A DNA stretch of 64,000 nt from assembly GCA_030674155.1 (NCBI GenBank), contig CM060318.1, forward strand, positions 89,541,631-89,605,630, read 5' to 3'. Under the pieces are notes generated by a model. It was not told where the DNA came from and made no database searches. It saw only the letters and a list, made by a program, of their open reading frames with translations. The DNA is from Stramonita haemastoma (lineage: Eukaryota > Mollusca > Gastropoda > Neogastropoda > Muricidae). Below are positions 35,935-46,937 of the stretch, in pieces. The position numbers were made by a program, and so were the translations under genes. Position 1 is the stretch's first letter. Every line of letters begins with the position of its first letter.

Positions 35935-36729
35935 CCACAGCTGTAAATTTTCTGGCATCGCTGTTGAAAGAGGGATATTCTTATAGCGCTGTGGGCACCG
36001 CTCATTCTGCACTAAGTTGTTTTCTCTGCAACTATGAAGGGGCAACGTTTGGTCAACACAAACTTGTAAAAAGATTTATGAAGGGTGTGTTTGAAAGAAA
36101 ACCACCACTACCAAAGTATCACCACACTTCGGATGTAAACATTGTGCTGAAAATGTTAGAGACATGGGTTCCAGTGGAAAACCTGACGTTCAAGGAACTG
36201 ACGATGAAACTTGTGATGTTAATTGCCCTTCTGTCGGGTCAGAGGTGTCAAACTATTGCTGCTTTGGACATCGACAATATGCTACTTTCAAGGGAAAAGT
36301 GTGTTTTTTATGTAAATAGATTATTAAAACAGTCAAGAAGAGGAGCCCATCAATCACCCATTGAACTCATGGCTTTTGTGGAAAAAGAGGCTTTGTGTGT
36401 AGTTTACACTTTGAAAGAATACATGAAACGAGCAAGAACTGAGGCTCAAATGCACCCTACATTGTTTATCACTCTCCAAGCACCGCACAGAGGGCACTAG
36501 CGATACCATCGCGTGCTGCTGAAGTGGACGATGAGAGGCAGACATAGACATACACGCTTCACGCACCAGTACGAGGTCACCAGTACTTCCGTGCTAACTT
36601 GCAGACGCTCGATAACATCATCATGAAAGCAGCTGATGGCAAATGTTTCCACGTTTGCTAAGTTTTATAATAAAGACAGGGCCAACACTGACATGGGCCA
36701 ATCCATCATGGAGCATCCTACAACATAAA
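35780..36729 (+). pseudogene. DIRS tyrosine recombinase (YR), 3' end frameshifted
   Basis: The + frame open from 35538 to 36500 encodes the recombinase from about 35780 (FSEETTSILMSSWRPATKQM). It has the N-terminal core-binding part and LIALLSGQRCQTIAALDI with the first catalytic Arg. The frame ends at TLQAPHRGH. After that the HxxR region (near 36560-36590) and the final block KQLMANVSTFAKFYNK (36629-36675, presumed catalytic Tyr in KFYNK) are readable only by changing frame more than once. It would integrate the circular cDNA without endonuclease nicking, but this copy cannot. Confidence 0.88.
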
Positions 36730-36792
36730 TAGGTAGGACAGTTTCTGTTTACATGTGGTGGATGTGTTGTCTCGAGAACTGTGGCTCTAAAT

Positions 36793-36917
36793 CCATGTGC
36801 ATATAGTGAGGATGCAGGTAAAGAGCAAGAATTAATACAACAAGCAAGATACTGGTAAGGTGAAGCTGTTGTAAATTCTTGCGAATTTATTGTAGACCAG
36901 AACGGAGTGCACATGCC
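36793..36917 (+). repeat. DIRS internal complementary region (ICR)
   Basis: 36793-36833 (GGATGCAGGTAAAGAGCAAG region) is the reverse complement of 30181-30220. 36834-36917 (ACTGGTAAGGTGAAG, GAATTTATTGTAGACC) is the reverse complement of 37180-37270. The two parts abut, as expected of the template used to join the ends during circle formation. Confidence 0.92.
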
Positions 36918-37149
36918 CACCCCTAAAATGGTCTGCATGCATACCATGCAAGTAAAATGAAATGCATACCATGCAAATGAAACAAATACCACTTTGTGGA
37001 ATTTTGATCTAGAACTGACAACAGTGTTCTGCACACCGTGCATCAGTAGGACAACCCACCCATTCAAAATGATAATAATGATAACAATGTTTATAAAATA
37101 TTTAATGTTCCTGTTATAGTATGACACAGTGTTCTCTCGAGGCTCTAAA

Positions 37150-37180
37150 AACTGACAGTAGGGGCTGCGCGCGGTTCTCA
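37150..37180 (-). repeat. DIRS right inverted terminal repeat
   Basis: Exact inverse of 30221-30251. The element continues 90 bp further to TATTTAATT at 37270; that extension contains CTTACCAGGTAAG. Confidence 0.95.
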
Positions 37181-37388
37181 TGTGCACTCCATTCCGGTCT
37201 ACAATAAATTCGCAAGAATTTACAACCAACTTCACCTTACCAGGTAAGTCTCGCTTTGTTGTATTTAATTATGTGTGAACTATTTCCGTATGCACAGCAG
37301 CCAAGTCCAAACCCCACAGACATCTCAGTACGTCAGAAGGGGAGAAAGATGTAGGACTAAGTGTTGAAGTAAGATTGTCAGCATCAAA

Positions 37389-37526
37389 ATGGAAGGCCTC
37401 ATTGCCAAAAGGGAACACCACTTTCAGAACTTAGACGCAAAGCTACACAAAAATATGTCCAAGTTGTCATCTCGTGTCTCCTCGGCTATTAAGGCCAATA
37501 AGCAAACGGAGAGTGATCATCACTAA
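37389..37526 (+). CDS. Small unassigned ORF, 45 codons
   Basis: MEGLIAKREHHFQN followed by a charged helix-like stretch (LHKNMSKLSSRVSSAIK) ending ESDHH. It has an ATG start with an upstream in-frame stop at 37365-37367, and a TAA end. It lies 120 bp right of the DIRS end. No family recognised; it may be a chance frame or the end of a mobile-element gene. Confidence 0.2.
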   Translation: MEGLIAKREHHFQNLDAKLHKNMSKLSSRVSSAIKANKQTESDHH

Positions 37527-37639
37527 GTTTTGAGTTGTTTCCCTTTAAGTGTAGTCTCCGGGAAGCTGGCTTGTTTACATTAAGTTATAAACTCAGAAAC
37601 TTTCCGCGTTGTTGGCATATAGAGCACACATTTTACCCC

Positions 37640-37830
37640 TAAAATATTCTAGGCTGGGCAATCAAGCAGTTCAGTCACTGGCAGGTCTGTACGTAACATT
37701 TACCTGGGAAATCATAAAATTCTCCACCCTTAATTCACCAGACGCCACCAAGATTTGAACCCATGACTTCATGGACCCATGGGATTAAAGTCAAACAGTC
37801 TTTACCACTTGGCTATAGCATTCATCTGTC
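37640..37830 (-). mobile_element. tRNA-derived SINE, head and part of body
   Basis: On the minus strand, box A (TAGCCAAGTGGTAAAGAC, 37815-37798) and box B (GGGTTCAAATCTT, 37762-37750) form a tRNA-like head. The body begins GGTGGCGTCTGGTGAATTAA. The copy at 41440-41575 is the same family. Confidence 0.75.
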
Positions 37831-38039
37831 AGTACAATAATTGTTAAGTATAAATTTTAAAAAATACTCTTGTGTTCATGCATCTTTAAGTACAAAATAT
37901 AAAAAAGTGCTCTTGCACCTCACCTGGTAAAGTTAATAAAAACATGTTAATCTGTATGAAGTAGCAAAGTAGATTTCATTTAATAAAACTGTTTACATTT
38001 TGTAAATGGCTATTTCGTCCATAACTGTAATTTATTTCT

Positions 38040-38040
<1 letters not shown>
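37831..38040. other. Intronic sequence, no gene
   Basis: A small imperfect duplication (AAGTACAAAATATAAAAAAG-type words) but no gene. Confidence 0.6.
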
Positions 38041-38098
<58 letters not shown>

Positions 38099-38192
38099 TG
38101 CGTGCGCGCGCATGTGTGCTTGCGTGCGTGCGTGCGTGCGTGTGTGTGCATGCATGTGCGTGTGTATGTGTGTGTGAGTGTGTGTATATATA

Positions 38193-38251
<59 letters not shown>

Positions 38252-38262
38252 ATGCACGCACG
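38041..38262. repeat. (GT)n with GC-rich GTGC interruptions
   Basis: Two long GT tracts flank a TGCG/CATG-rich core (38099-38160). Frames on both strands are shadows. Confidence 0.97.
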
Positions 38263-38544
38263 CGCTTGCTATTGTGGGAGTGATTTCCCTTTTTGGAGGG
38301 TGATTTCTCTGTATTTCGTTTGTGTCAAATTGAGAAATGATCGTGATATCGATTGCTGATGAGTGTTTGGAAGATTCGGTGCATGATATTTTATGTGTTT
38401 GTAAATTTGTTATGGCTGGAAACCCTACTGGAAGATTGAAGTCACTGTAGCAGCAATTATGCCAGAAATACGGCTGGAATGAAGAATGACACACATACCA
38501 ACGTGGCTTCTAATCAAGAGTCAACACTGAAAACCAGGCACCCT

Positions 38545-39058
38545 CCAGGGCGTACACAAGAAGCAGCCAAGAGCCTGTGGTGATGACACTCAGATTCCAC
38601 CTCTAGAGGAGAAAGAAGCAGCCAAGAGCCTGGTATGATGACGCTTAGATTCCACCTCTAGAGGAGAAAGAAGCAGCCAAGAGCCTGTGATGATAACGCT
38701 TAGATTCCACCTCTAGAGGAGAAAGAAGCAGCCAAGAGCCTGGTATGATGACGCTCAGATTCCACCTCTAGAGGAGAAAGAAGCAGCCAAGAGCCTGTAT
38801 GATGACGCTTAGATTCCACCTCTACAGGAGAAAGAAGCAGCCAAGAGCCTGGTATGATGACGCTTAGATTCCACCTCTAAGGAGAAAGAAGCAGCCAAGA
38901 GCCTGGTATGATGACGCTTAGATTCCACCTCTACAGGAGAAAGAAGCAGCCAAGAGCCTGGTATGATGACGCTTAGATTCCACCTCTAGAGGAGAAAGAA
39001 GCAGCCAAGAGCCTGGTATGATGACGCTTAGATTCCACCTCTAGAGGAGAAAGAAGCA
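38545..39058 (+). repeat. Minisatellite, 55-bp unit, about 9 copies
   Basis: Unit AGAAGCAGCCAAGAGCCTGG + TATGATGACGCTTAGATTCC + ACCTCTAGAGGAGAA. Copies differ by single bases or small deletions (GTGTG versus GGTATG, CTACAG versus CTAGAG). The array ends exactly where an RTE fragment begins (39058). Confidence 0.96.
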
Positions 39059-39640
39059 GGGCAACGAAAGGATCCAGTTTAATTTTGAGAAAGTCAAGGA
39101 CCCAATCATAGAAGCTGACTTCAGAGCAATGATAGAAGGAAAATATTACTAGGTCTTCGTTCTGTACAAGCAGGACAGGAAAGTGGCTCAATAAACAGCT
39201 TCACACTGCGCAAACTAAAACAGGCAACGACATCCTTGGCACATAGGCCTACTGACCTACAAAGAAGCCCTAGGTCACAGAAGACATACTCAAACTGTGC
39301 AACCAACGCAGAGAACTGAAAAAAAGAAGAATGAAGCTGAAGATGCAAAGTTATACGCAGAAGCCAATCAACAAACTAAAAAAGCATGAGAAAAGCAAAA
39401 GAGACATAAACTGAAGAAAAATGTAAAGGTATTGAAAAAAAAAACTGCAGAAAAATAACAGCAAAAAAGCCTACCAGTCTACCAAAGACCTTACAAGCTC
39501 AAAACAGGGGAAAGAGTCACTACAATTTAAGACAAATCAGGGAAATGTTTCATGAAAGAACAAGATATTCTAAAGAACTGGACAGAGTACTGCTCTGAAT
39601 TGTACACACATGCGGCAAGAGGAGACCCCAAGGTGACAGA
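39059..39640 (+). mobile_element. RTE LINE fragment (endonuclease-RT linker region)
   Basis: Broken frames read LEKVKDPIIEADFRAMIEGK, KKAYQSTKDLTSSKQGK and SGKCFMKEQDILKNWTEYCS then ELYTHAARGDP, the segment between endonuclease and RT in RTE elements. There are several frameshifts and stops. It meets the minus-strand RTE piece at about 39640. Confidence 0.75.
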
Positions 39641-40235
39641 TCTCCCATTCGCTAATGTTTTCCTCCCACCTCTTCCTTGGTCTGCCTTTTTCTTTCTCTT
39701 CGGACAGTGCCTTGCAGTATTGTTTGCAAGACCTTTTGACATACCCGTACCATTTAAGTTTACGCTTCTTTATGATTGATAGAAGATTTTTGTAAGGACC
39801 AATGGTTTACTGGATTCTGTTATGCACCTCTTCGTTACTTATGTGGTCTCTGTATGAGATGCCAAGGAGTCTCTGGAAGCATCTTATTTCTTCCGCCTGT
39901 AGCCTACTCTTCTCTCCAAATCAGCAGTCAGGGTTCACGATTCACAGGCATACCGGAATATGGATATGACAAGGGAGTACATTAGTCTGATCTTGAAGGT
40001 GAGTGAAATATTTTTTATCTTTCCAGATGGTGTTCAGTTTTGACAGTGCTGTTATTGTCTGTGCAATCCTGCATACTACCTCTGGAATGGACCCCTTTTC
40101 TGATACAACGGCCTCGCAAGTACCAGTTTGTGGTCATTGACCCTGATATCAGTGCTGCCCTTGGCGTTATTGGTCATCAGTTTGGTCTTCTCTGCACTGA
40201 TTTCCATTCCATAAGGCATACGGCAAAATAATATT
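39635..40235 (-). mobile_element. RTE LINE fragment (RT C-terminal region)
   Basis: On the minus strand: MEISAEKTKLMTNN near 40210, then IWKDKKYF, LLGISYRDHISNEEVHNRI near 39830, and LLSIIKKRKLKWYG with RPRKRWEENISEWE near 39640. Frameshifts separate these. It faces the + strand RTE piece tail to tail. Confidence 0.75.
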
Positions 40236-40408
40236 GAAAAGAAAAAACTCTACAAAACAATTACACACGTTCAATTAAAAAGTGGAGCTGCTCCTGTGGC
40301 GATGCACTCTCTCTGGAAACACAGCATAAATTTGAGGCAGAGACATCTGTTGTGAATGAAAGCAGTATGTAACACAATGTGATTTTGATTTCGTGAGGAA
40401 AGTATTAC

Positions 40409-40589
40409 CTCGTCCGCATCGGTTGATGGTGTGACTTTCTGAACAACAGCCGGATAGATAGAGTTATCCGTGAACATGTCCCGTATGTACAAGTACTTGC
40501 TTTTCCCATCGCCCTCGGAGCTGTACAGAATTGAAATGTAGCTCCAACCACTCTTTTTGATCGTTTCAGTTATGGCCCAAGCCTCATAC
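40409..40589 (-). CDS. Class C GPCR exon: ligand-domain hinge/lobe 2 start
   Basis: 181 bp with acceptor CATTGTTTCAG right of 40589 and donor GAG|GTAATA at 40409/40408. The first base completes a codon begun in the 41618-41834 exon (AG + G = Arg), giving R-YEAWAITETIKKSGWSYI. This is the family's helix followed by the W(S/T)YVS strand. SSEGDGKSKYLYIRDMF corresponds to the SEGNYGESG loop of glutamate receptors, but the Tyr that contacts glutamate there is not in the same place. It ends in phase 0, matching the exon at 28010-28276. Confidence 0.9.
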
Positions 40590-41439
40590 CTGAAACAATG
40601 ATATAGGTCAATGCTCTCCTTACAGAATATCCAACATGTGTTACAGGCCAAATGTGTGCACGCACACACACCCAACACCAACACACTATCATAAACAAAT
40701 GTCAAAACAAATGCCAAAACACGACTGCACAGCCGGATTCCGATTTCGGGATATTAGTTAGAACTGTTGCTGAACCAAGACAAGTTGAAGTTATTGTTGT
40801 TAGGCGTTCTCCAGCTTAACATTCTTTGGGGACCACCCAGAAAATATAGCACAATGTCTTACATATCACACTATGAAGTTACTGTGAAACTATACTTAAC
40901 ACACTGACTGAGAAATTTTGCATATGGCCTCACTGTTAAATAGGCAGCCATACTCTGACATCAGGGGAATTGTTCCTCCTTGAAATAAAGAGTAGTAGCT
41001 GTTATGCTAGAAACTTGCCATTAGTAAGAGTAATCTTAATCAACTGAATATTTCAAAGCACAACCGAATTTGGATGTAGGTCTTGATACTTTCCTTTAGC
41101 GAGGTCCATAGGCCACCAATCTCCTTCTCTACTTTCCCTTGTGCCACCTATCTCCCCCTTCTCTACCTTCCCTTACTAGGCGGAACACGTAGTGCCTGTG
41201 CTTGTCATAAACGTCACTCCGCAGGAAGTTTTCCCGCTGAGCTCAGCCGACACATTCCCACTTCAAAGCGGCTCATTTAATATTGTTGGTTTTTTAGTGT
41301 GTTGACAGGATGCATGCTTTTGTTTTGCATAACCAACCCAATACTGACATGAATTATGAGATCTTTAACGAGCATAATTATTTGATCTTCTGCACGTGTA
41401 TTTACACGACGGGAATCAAGGCATTGGCAAGACTGTCCT
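40590..41439. other. GPCR intron, no gene
   Basis: No supported feature apart from the branch/acceptor context of the flanking exon. Confidence 0.6.
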
Positions 41440-41575
41440 TCAAGGTAAGGTGGGAGATTGAAAGCAAAAATCCCACCTTTAATTCAGCAGATGCTTCTCC
41501 CGATATTGGAACCCATGAATTCATGGACCCACCTGATATAAGTTCAGCGGTCTTTACTACTGGGCTATATTGTAC
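41440..41575 (-). mobile_element. tRNA-derived SINE, second copy of the 37640-37830 family
   Basis: The minus strand has box A TAGCCCAGTAGTAAAGAC (41566-41549), a degenerate box B (GGGTTCCAATATC, 41513-41501) and the same CATGAATTCATGG anticodon-arm palindrome region as its sister. It lies only 43 bp from the donor of the exon at 41618. Confidence 0.7.
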
Positions 41576-41617
41576 GTCAGCTTAGGCCTTGTATAACATC
41601 TACCTATGTGGACTTAC

Positions 41618-41834
41618 CTAACAGAAGGCTGCAACGCTACATAGCTAGGATAATATGCCTCATCGTTGAATGTGTCCTTAGTAGAAACGATATTGATCTG
41701 AGGAATTGGGATGTTTCCCAGCATGTATACAAGGGGCACAAGTTCATCATCTCCAAGGACTTGCAAAACCGCTACCACGTCATACGCCTTCACGCAGCGT
41801 TCAGCACGCCGTAAGGCTACATCCGAGAGCGAAC
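41618..41834 (-). CDS. Class C GPCR exon: ligand-domain lobe 1
   Basis: 217 bp with acceptor TTTGTCCTCAG right of 41834 and donor AG|GTAAGTCC at 41618/41617. Two bases complete a Gly codon started in the 56664-56811 exon. The exon reads SLSDVALRRAERCVKAYD, then LGNIPIPQINIVSTKDTFND and YYPSYVALQPSV. The IPQI.......ST....D order matches the pocket-lining strand of metabotropic glutamate receptors. The Ser-rich SSSVS loop that holds the amino-acid backbone in true glutamate receptors is not recognisable, so the ligand may differ. Confidence 0.92.
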
Positions 41835-41880
41835 CTGAGGACAAATTTGGAGTCAAAAACATAATCATTAAATTTCCCTT

Positions 41881-41885
<5 letters not shown>

Positions 41886-41962
<77 letters not shown>
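41886..41962. repeat. (CT)n preceding a truncated LINE
   Basis: CT repeats, then a LINE fragment starts within one base of the tract end. Confidence 0.95.
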
Positions 41963-41967
<5 letters not shown>

Positions 41968-42884
41968 AACCTTCAAAAATTACCTTCCAAACCACTTGAT
42001 GCATTAAAAACAACAAACCACACTCCCCTCCTTCCCCCCTCTCTACCACTGTGTGTGTGCATGGGTGTGGATGTGTGTATGTGTGTAATTCTTATCTGTG
42101 TGTCTGTATGTCTGTGTGTGAGAGTATGTGAGTATATGGAAATCATTATCCAATTTCTAAAAATGTTTTGCTAATTCTATAAACATCTGGGATGTGTTGT
42201 TTTTTTTTTTTTTTTTTTATAGTATTCTCCCCCGCCCCCTTCAAATAAGAATATCATTTATTTTTTCCCCCTTTTATCCAAATGTATGATTTAAATGACT
42301 TGTATAACTTTAGACATATGGACGTAGACTGATGTTTCAGTTGTTTATTATAATGTTCTCCTGCTGGTTCCTGCTGGCTCTTTGTTTATTAGCGGTTTTT
42401 TTGTTGTTGTTGTTGTTGTTGTTGTTTTTTGTTTTGTTTTGTTTTGGGGGGGGTTGTTTGTTTCTTTGTTTCTTTGTTTGTTTGTTTGGGTTTGGTTTTT
42501 TTTTTTTGGTTTTTTTGTTTGTTTTATTTGTTTGTTTTGTTCTGTTTTTTATTTGTTTGTTTTTTTTTCGTTTCTTTTCTTCTTCTTTAATAATCAAAAT
42601 TATTTTATTGTGACTTCTGATTTTCTCTTCTGAATGAATGCACCTTTCTCACCTTATTATATGTAGTGTACTGTCGCATTTCTCTTACCTTATTATATGC
42701 AGTGTACTTATTTCCGTATGTTGTTTGGTACTGCGTATAGTTTTATTGTTTAATATCTTTTATTTTGATGTTATCCCTGAAAAGGGCGGGGACTGGATGT
42801 AAAAAAGCACATGTGTGCTTATCTATTATCCTCGAATAAAAGAATTTGCCTTGCCTTTGCCTTGCCTTGCCTTGCCTTGCCTTG

Positions 42885-42887
<3 letters not shown>
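41963..42887 (+). mobile_element. LINE 3' end (last codons + 3' UTR + tail), bounded by (CT)n on both sides
   Basis: Starts CAACAACCTTCAAAAATTAC, the last coding bases of the family (ACCACTTGATGCATTAAAAA), then the 3' UTR seen at 11285 and 61280. The stretch 42230-42600 is T/G-rich and expanded. It ends with the tail module (hairpin AAGCAC/GTGCTT, 42803-42822 area) and CCTTG repeats, then (CT)n. Confidence 0.88.
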
Positions 42888-42932
<45 letters not shown>

Positions 42933-42933
42933 C

Positions 42934-42967
<34 letters not shown>

Positions 42968-43193
42968 AATTTTCAAGTAAGCTGAATAACTATGTCCATC
43001 AGGATTACAAAATGGTTATGAACGTGATTTTTATGACCATAATCATAAGATTCAGGTATTAGAATATGTATGTCTTAAAATATATGCCTTACAGCGGATG
43101 GATTCCTTTTGTGTTCCGTTACATGACTTGATTAAAATTAGGCATATACTTCCTTTAGAATGAAGTTTATTGATGACATGAGCACGAACTTGT
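42888..43193. repeat. (CT)n then dispersed repeat copy 2
   Basis: CT tract 42888-42964, then 42975-43190 matches 10760-10983 (GAATAACT.TGTCCAT, ACAGCGGATGGATTCC). Confidence 0.85.
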
Positions 43194-43215
43194 GTGTGTG
43201 TGGTGTGTGTGTTTG

Positions 43216-43283
<68 letters not shown>

Positions 43284-43600
43284 ATAAATGTTTTTATTTT
43301 TTCGTCTCCCCTTGTATTAAAATATTATGATTTGCATGACTTTTTTTTGTTGATAGGTTGTACCTCAAGTTTTTGATGTTTTGCTCTTGTTTTTTTCTGT
43401 TTTAACTTTGCTGTTTGCTTTTGTTTCTTCTTTTTATATGAAGTATGAATGTAAAAGAAAGGATAATATTGTCACCTGATTAATTGTTTGACTTTTATCA
43501 TTTCTTCTTTTTTCTATGACTAAAAAAAAAAATCCACCTCAAGTACATGTGCGCCTGCGGATATGTGCTTATATAAGTGTGAGTAAGTGTGTGTGTGTGT

Positions 43601-43638
<38 letters not shown>

Positions 43639-43757
43639 GTGTTGATTTGTATGTGCATGTGCGTGCGTGCGTGCATGCGTGAGTGAGTTGCGTATCTGTA
43701 TGTATGTATGTATGTATGTATGTATGTATGTATGTATGTATGTGTATGTGTGTAGTG

Positions 43758-43804
<47 letters not shown>

Positions 43805-44305
43805 GTGTGTGTGGTGTGTTACCTACGTGAAGGAGTGAGTTTTACAGTGTATTATTATCATACTATTATCACTATTGTTGATAGTATTCTTTAGCTATCA
43901 TTATAATCATTGTACATTATCTTTAGTTCCTTCTGAGTTCATTTTGTTGTTATGAGTTGTAACAATGTTGTAGCTAAATATTTTTGGGTGGACTTTTCTT
44001 GGTTGTTAAGTTGTTTATTTCATTATGTTCCTTTGCTCTTCATCTATTAACGCTTTTCTTTTTCTTTACTAATCAAAATCATTTTATTGTGACTTCTGAT
44101 TTTCGTCTTCTGAATGAGTGCATTTTTTTTTTAACCTTATTATATATAGTGTCCTTATTCCTTTATGTTGTTTGGTACTGCGTGTGGTTTTACTGTTTAG
44201 TATCTTTTTATCTTGATGTTATCCTGAAAAGGGCGGGGACTGGATGTAAAAAAGCACATGAGTGCTTATCTATTATCCTCGAATAAAAGAATTTTGCCTT
44301 GCCTT
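43194..44305 (+). mobile_element. LINE 3'-UTR copy with internal microsatellites
   Basis: Matches 24425-25575 throughout, including the positions of the (TATG)n (43697-43740) and (GT)n (43755-43805) tracts. It ends in hairpin AAGCAC/GTGCTT (44252-44268) and CCTTG. Confidence 0.85.
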
Positions 44306-44329
44306 CTCTCTTCTCTCTCTCTCTCTCTC

Positions 44330-44374
<45 letters not shown>
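44306..44374. repeat. (CT)n between LINE tail and truncated LINE
   Basis: The tract follows the CCTTG tail and ends where the RT of the next element starts. Confidence 0.95.
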
Positions 44375-44377
<3 letters not shown>

Positions 44378-45642
44378 CAAACCTCTAGAAAAGCATCTCA
44401 AACGCAATCTGCTTTCACATTTTACATTCAATAACTTGTTCCACCCAAATCAGAGTGGATTTAGAGAAAATCATTCATGCCATACAGCTCTCAGTAACCT
44501 TTTAGAACAGTGGCACTTAAATATAAATAATGATCTATTGACAGGAGTAGTCTTCGTGGACTTTGCCAAAGCCTTTGACACTATTGATCAGAATCTTTTG
44601 TTAAGGAAACTTACAATCTATGGCTTGGCCCCCAAAGCGCTTAAACTACTAACCTCTTTCCTTACTAATAGAAGACAAGCAGTCCTTCAAGATTCGTTAC
44701 TATCTTCACTAATACCTGTCAAATTTGGTGTTCCACAGGGATCTGTTCTAGGCCCAATACTGTTTACAATATACGTCAATGATCTTCCTTTGCATCTTTC
44801 TTCTTGTTGTGAACTTTTTGCTGACGATACAACCTTGCACATTTCAGGAAAAGATGTGAAATCAGTATGCAAAGATCTACAAAAAGACATCAATAAACTT
44901 GTAACATGGACAGACTCTAATCATATGGCCCTACATCCAAATAAATCGAAATTCATGTTAGTTACAACACGTCAGAAACGTCAGAACATTAAAGCTTAAT
45001 TATGTGACTTGAATACTTTAAAAATTTGCAATAATGTACTAGAAGAAGTAAATTCACACAGGCTTCTTGGGCTTAATATTGACAATAACCTATCATGGTC
45101 AAATCATGTTTATACACTGTCCAAGAAAATAGCCCAAAAAGTTTTCCAACTTAATAGAATTAAGCATTTTCTTGACGAACATACCAGAAAACTTTTTTTT
45201 TATGCATACATCCAACCTGACATTGACTATGCATCAACTTGCTGGGACTTGGCTAGTAAAAATTGCTTAAAACCCTTGGACAGTGTATACAGACGTTCAC
45301 TAAAACTAATCCTTCTCAGATCTTCTTCCTTAGATATAAGTCATTACAAAGAGCTTAATATTCTTCCTTTTGGTATGAGATGTCGTTACAATAAAGGCAT
45401 ACTTATGTATAAAATTATGAGCAACCTTTCCCCTCAGTACCTTTGTGACAGATTTTCAGTAAAAAGCATTCGAGATAAAAATTATCCTTATTACTCCTCG
45501 ACCTAGAACTGATTTTTTTATGACATCTCTAGTATACTCAGGTAGCAGATTATGGAATGAAATACCTTCCTTCATCAAAAACAAATGCAGTTTGACATCA
45601 TTCAAAAAGGATTACTACAGATATCTAATGGAAATGTTATAA
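44375..45642 (+). pseudogene. LINE reverse transcriptase and C-terminal region
   Basis: The first frame (to 44999) has HPNQSGFRENHSCHTALSNL, VVFVDFAKAFDTIDQ (motif A), GVPQGSVLGPILFTIYVNDL and CELFADDTTLHI (catalytic). After a stop the second frame (45009-45506) has RLLGLNIDNNLSWSNHV, FYAYIQPDIDYASTCWDLA and ELNILPFGMRCRYNKGIL. A third frame ends with SGSRLWNEIPSFIKNK. Two frame breaks only, and motifs are otherwise well kept. Confidence 0.9.
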
Positions 45643-45727
45643 ATAATTTTCATGCCAAATATAGTACGAATATGTGATATATATATGTAAAATAAAAACT
45701 TTTCGTTGTTTTGTTGTTGTTGTTAGT
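44375..45727 (+). mobile_element. CR1-like LINE, RT to 3' end, 5' truncated at (CT)n
   Basis: Starts inside the RT at KPLEKHLKRNLL, which directly follows CT repeats, and ends in TAAAATAAAAACTTTTCG plus GTT repeats (45700-45727). It lacks the two-stem tail, so it is a different subfamily from the CCTTG-tailed elements. The element at 63069-64000 is its close relative. Confidence 0.9.
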
Positions 45728-45870
45728 TTCTGTGTAGTGATGTTTCCATTTTCGGGATGCTTATTGTGCTTTGGGACGACAATGATGTTTGTGCAATGCC
45801 ATGTTATTTTTGTGAATGTGCGTTCTTGCGTGCGTGCGCGCGCGCGCGCGCTCGTGTGTGTGTGTGTGTG

Positions 45871-45926
<56 letters not shown>

Positions 45927-45931
45927 CGTAC

Positions 45932-46025
<94 letters not shown>

Positions 46026-46865
46026 GTTTGTGCGCATTTGTGTTTGTTGAGTGTGTATGTGTTTGTGTGTATTTTTGCGTGTTAGTGAATGAGTTAGTGT
46101 ATGTGTTTATGAAAGCTTATTGTGCATTGTTGTTTGTGTGTGTGATGGTGTGTGTGTATGTGTGTGTGATGGTGTGTGTGTGTGTGTGATTTTGTGTGTG
46201 TGTGCGTGTATGTGCATGTGTGTTTGTATGTTTCTCTTCATCTATGAGTGTGTGTGTGTGTATGTATGTGTTATGTGTGTGTAGTTTGGGTGTGGTTGTG
46301 TGTGTGTGTGTGTGTGGTGTGTGTGTGTGTGTGTGTGGTGTGTGTGTGTGGGGTTGTGTGTGCGTGTGCGTGTGCGTGTTCGTGTGTGTTTGTGTGTTGT
46401 GTGCATTGTGTTGTTGAGTGTGTATGTGTTTGTGTGTGTGTGTGCGTGCGTGTGAATGCGTGTGTGTATATGTTTACGAAAGGGGTTTTTTGTTTGTTTG
46501 TTTGTTTGTGTGTTGTTTGTTGTTGTTGTTGTTGTTGTTGTTATTTTTCCTGGTCGTTGAATTCAGATTTGATGCTTTTGTAGAATTTACATTTACATAC
46601 AGCTATTAATTTGTGTCTGTATGCAGATAATTATGTCAGTAATATTGATACGTCCTGGAATGTATAGCATGGATCTAATTGGTATTTGATGATATGATAT
46701 ACATAATATCACATTGTATGGGTAAAAATGTACATGTGTATGGATATGTGTTCAGGATCAATTTGTCTTTGCGTGCGCGCGCGTCAGTGTGTGTTGGTGT
46801 AATTGAGTGAGTGTGTTTGTTTGTGAGTGTTGGTGTGTATGTGCGTGTTGGTGTAATTGTGTTTA

Positions 46866-46937
<72 letters not shown>

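Larger units (their letters stand above)
30181..37270 (+). mobile_element. DIRS retrotransposon (tyrosine-recombinase type), with a nested LINE
   Basis: All hallmark parts are present. There is a 31-bp perfect inverted repeat (30221-30251 and 37150-37180). There is an internal complementary region whose first part (36793-36833) is the reverse complement of the left end from 30181, and whose second part (36834-36917) is the reverse complement of the right end up to 37270. ORFs on + are gag-like, RT-RNase H and tyrosine recombinase, the last two overlapping in different frames. Without the nested LINE (32496-34716) the element is about 4.9 kb. No target duplication is expected for DIRS and none is obvious. 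Gag has one frameshift and one stop, and the recombinase end is shifted, so this copy is inactive. Confidence 0.93.

Noticed and set aside
37271..37388. Continuation of the LINE at 29319-30180 on the far side of the DIRS
   Set aside because: The minus-strand translation right of 37270 does not match the expected LINE sequence, so a simple insertion with both flanks kept could not be shown.
39059..40235. Twin-primed LINE inversion
   Set aside because: The inverted piece lies on the 3' side of the other piece, not the 5' side as twin priming predicts.
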